This document shows, one piece after another, positions 31,012 through 32,095 of a stretch of DNA of 32,095 bases. Numbering within the stretch: position 1 is the stretch's first letter; the number at the start of each line of letters is the position of its first letter. Location: contig JAFAZK010000252.1 in assembly GCA_019239825.1 (NCBI GenBank), positions 1 through 32,095 of the forward strand, in the 5' to 3' direction. The DNA is from Verrucomicrobiota bacterium. Lineage in GTDB: Bacteria > Verrucomicrobiota > Verrucomicrobiia > Chthoniobacterales > JAFAMB01. The translations under genes and the position numbers were made by a program. The notes under the pieces were generated by a model. The model worked only from the letters and a program-made list of their open reading frames with translations. It made no database searches and had not been told where the DNA came from.

Positions 31012-31389
31012 TTATGGCTTTTGTCGATTTTTCAGTCGTCTCAGGTCACAGAACATTAACAGTTCATGATATGATATCGAGACCTGACGATTCGCCGGAA
31101 ATTTATCGATTGGATTCTCTCGATTCTCGCTGGAACACGCTCCGGCGAAATCAAGTTCTCTGATGAGGCATTCAAAGATCTCTCTCACATTATTGGAACT
31201 ATTTAGCAACGAGTTCTTCGCGAGATGAGTGCTAGAGACGCAGAGCGCTTTAACACGTTGCTGCGATATAAGTTCTAATTCGGCGGACAAAAAAGCCCCA
31301 GCACAAAGTCTGAGTACGTGAGAGTAGTTTTTATTAGAGCTAACAATTGCAATTGATGATCTGTTCAGTGGAAGTACGATACCGCCCAC
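31012..31389 (-). CDS. hypothetical protein (125 aa)
   Basis: A GTG start at 31389 gives 125 residues with Leu/Ser-rich helices (VLRLCAGAFLSAELELISQQRV, about 25-46) and a basic tail ending LKNRQKP. The region is poorer in GC than the genes to its left, which suggests acquired DNA. No family is recognised, and no ribosome-binding site is clear. It could be spurious. Confidence 0.35.
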   Translation of the reverse strand: MGGIVLPLNRSSIAIVSSNKNYSHVLRLCAGAFLSAELELISQQRVKALCVSSTHLAKNSLLNSSNNVREIFECLIRELDFAGACSSENRENPIDKFPANRQVSISYHELLMFCDLRRLKNRQKP

Positions 31390-31566
31390 TAAACAACATC
31401 TTTGGCTTTTCTTAATTCACGGCGGCGACGCCGACCCAGTTTTGGAAATGCTCTAGAACCATTATTTTTTAAGTTGGCATCGCCCACCATCCTAATCTGG
31501 CGGCCGTTAGCGGCCCACTGCGGCCAGCATCCTTCTTCATGATCCTTGGCGTAGTTCCTCTTTGGT
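31390..31566. other. short intergenic region
   Basis: Nothing but a run around 31472-31480 (TTTTTTAAG) and a GGCGGCCGTTAGCGGCC inverted motif at about 31499-31515 is seen here; no gene. Confidence 0.4.
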
Positions 31567-31821
31567 ATGTCGCAATTGAAACCTGCTCGGGAGCTAGGAT
31601 TGGCTCGCTCGACTGTGCAATACCCTCTCGGGAAAGGAATGCCAGCCAGCCTTGATGGAGCTCGGCAATGGTTAACCGATTATAGAGCGGATAAGTCTTT
31701 CGATGTTTCTACTCCCGTTGCCAGTAACCCAGTGGCCGGGGATGCGTTCGAAGATCGGCTCAACCGGTTGCGTAATAGTGAAAAAGCTATTGCGGGCGAG
31801 ATCGAGGCTAGAGAGCCGTAG
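31567..31821 (+). CDS. terminase-small-subunit-like (Nu1-type) fragment
   Basis: The product (84 aa) reads like the N-terminal winged-helix region of phage DNA-packaging proteins: KPARELGLARSTVQYPLGKGMP (about residues 5-26) then GARQWLTDYRADKS (about 31-44). The C-terminal helix (AFEDRLNRLRNSEKAIAGEIEAREP) ends at an early stop. If one base were added before the TAG, the reading frame would continue with DIRSMAVQSMEISS before a TAA, as if a single-base deletion had truncated it. Upstream and downstream genes of a prophage are not visible in the window. Similarity is from motif memory only. Confidence 0.4.
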   Translation: MSQLKPARELGLARSTVQYPLGKGMPASLDGARQWLTDYRADKSFDVSTPVASNPVAGDAFEDRLNRLRNSEKAIAGEIEAREP

Positions 31822-31867
31822 ATATCCGGTCCATGGCCGTGCAGTCCATGGAAATATCCTCGTAATG

Positions 31868-32071
31868 TCACCGTCTTTCCCTGAGCCGCCTGCTCTCTAA
31901 GAACCCGGTATTTGGGCTTTCGAGATCGTCGCTTGCAATCGGGATGCGAACAACTTTTTGCCTTTCGGAGACTGTATGACTCGTCGGATTCGGCATGATC
32001 GTGTCGCCTTTTGTAATACAAACTGTTCCGTTCTTTCCGGGAGATAACTTTCCAGTGATACTTATAGGCAT
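31868..32071 (-). CDS. small hypothetical protein (67 aa)
   Basis: An ATG at 32071 gives 67 residues (MPISITGKLSPGKNG start), basic toward the end (ESRRLRERR). GGAGG precedes the ATG by 11 bases, slightly far. Composition looks protein-like but no family is recognised; it may be a fragment from the same accessory region. Confidence 0.3.
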   Translation of the reverse strand: MPISITGKLSPGKNGTVCITKGDTIMPNPTSHTVSERQKVVRIPIASDDLESPNTGFLESRRLRERR

Positions 32072-32095
32072 ATCGGAAAGGACCTCCGCAGCGTT

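Overview
The window looks like a chromosomal piece from a soil-type bacterium, most probably a verrucomicrobium of the Chthoniobacterales kind. The basis is circumstantial: moderately high GC, a LacI regulator with a verrucomicrobial-looking DNA-binding domain, a secreted propeller protein of a type common in Acidobacteria and Verrucomicrobia, and intergenic spaces filled with palindromic repeat phrases. No rRNA or complete tRNA gene was found, so the assignment is an inference.

Layout. 1-1745: gene-poor, apparently decaying accessory DNA (a partial ORF, broken reading frames, a fragment resembling a tRNA 3' end). 1746-3463: a Wzm/Wzt-type polysaccharide export ABC pair without glycosyltransferases nearby. 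3494-6911: a MIF-like tautomerase, a 358-bp concentric palindromic element, a secreted S9 peptidase and a small membrane protein. 7155-11436: a xylitol/sorbitol-type dehydrogenase converging on a sugar ABC importer (ATPase, permease, binding protein). 11889-19187: a complete set of the seven nit structural genes of the Nit1C cluster (nitE-nitF and nitB-nitC-nitD-nitG-nitH), split by a LacI-type regulator on the opposite strand. 19544-28017: small proteins, a RimJ-like acetyltransferase, LysR and ArsR regulators, a Gly/His-rich secreted protein with a peptidoglycan-binding domain, an NRDE (TANGO2-like) protein, a small lipoprotein, an MFS transporter and an HD-domain protein. 28598-30652: a large secreted beta-propeller protein. 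31012-32095: poorly recognisable, lower-GC accessory DNA with a terminase-small-subunit-like fragment.

How the genes work together. In nit the nitrilase, radical SAM enzyme, flavoprotein, GNAT acetyltransferase, AIR-synthase-like enzyme and two small proteins form a conserved assembly linked in other bacteria to nitrogen starvation and cyanide assimilation; its end product is not deducible here. The sugar importer and the dehydrogenase plausibly form a pentitol or sugar utilisation module.

The most unusual feature is the intergenic repeats. About ten loci hold tandem arrays with a period of exactly seven bases, built from a small set of degenerate heptamer words and often arranged as facing inverted arrays. 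Several arrays carry the stop codon of the adjoining gene, and two end exactly two bases before a GTG start codon. They resemble in period the heptanucleotide short tandemly repeated sequences of cyanobacteria. Other gaps hold long inverted repeats with other word lengths.
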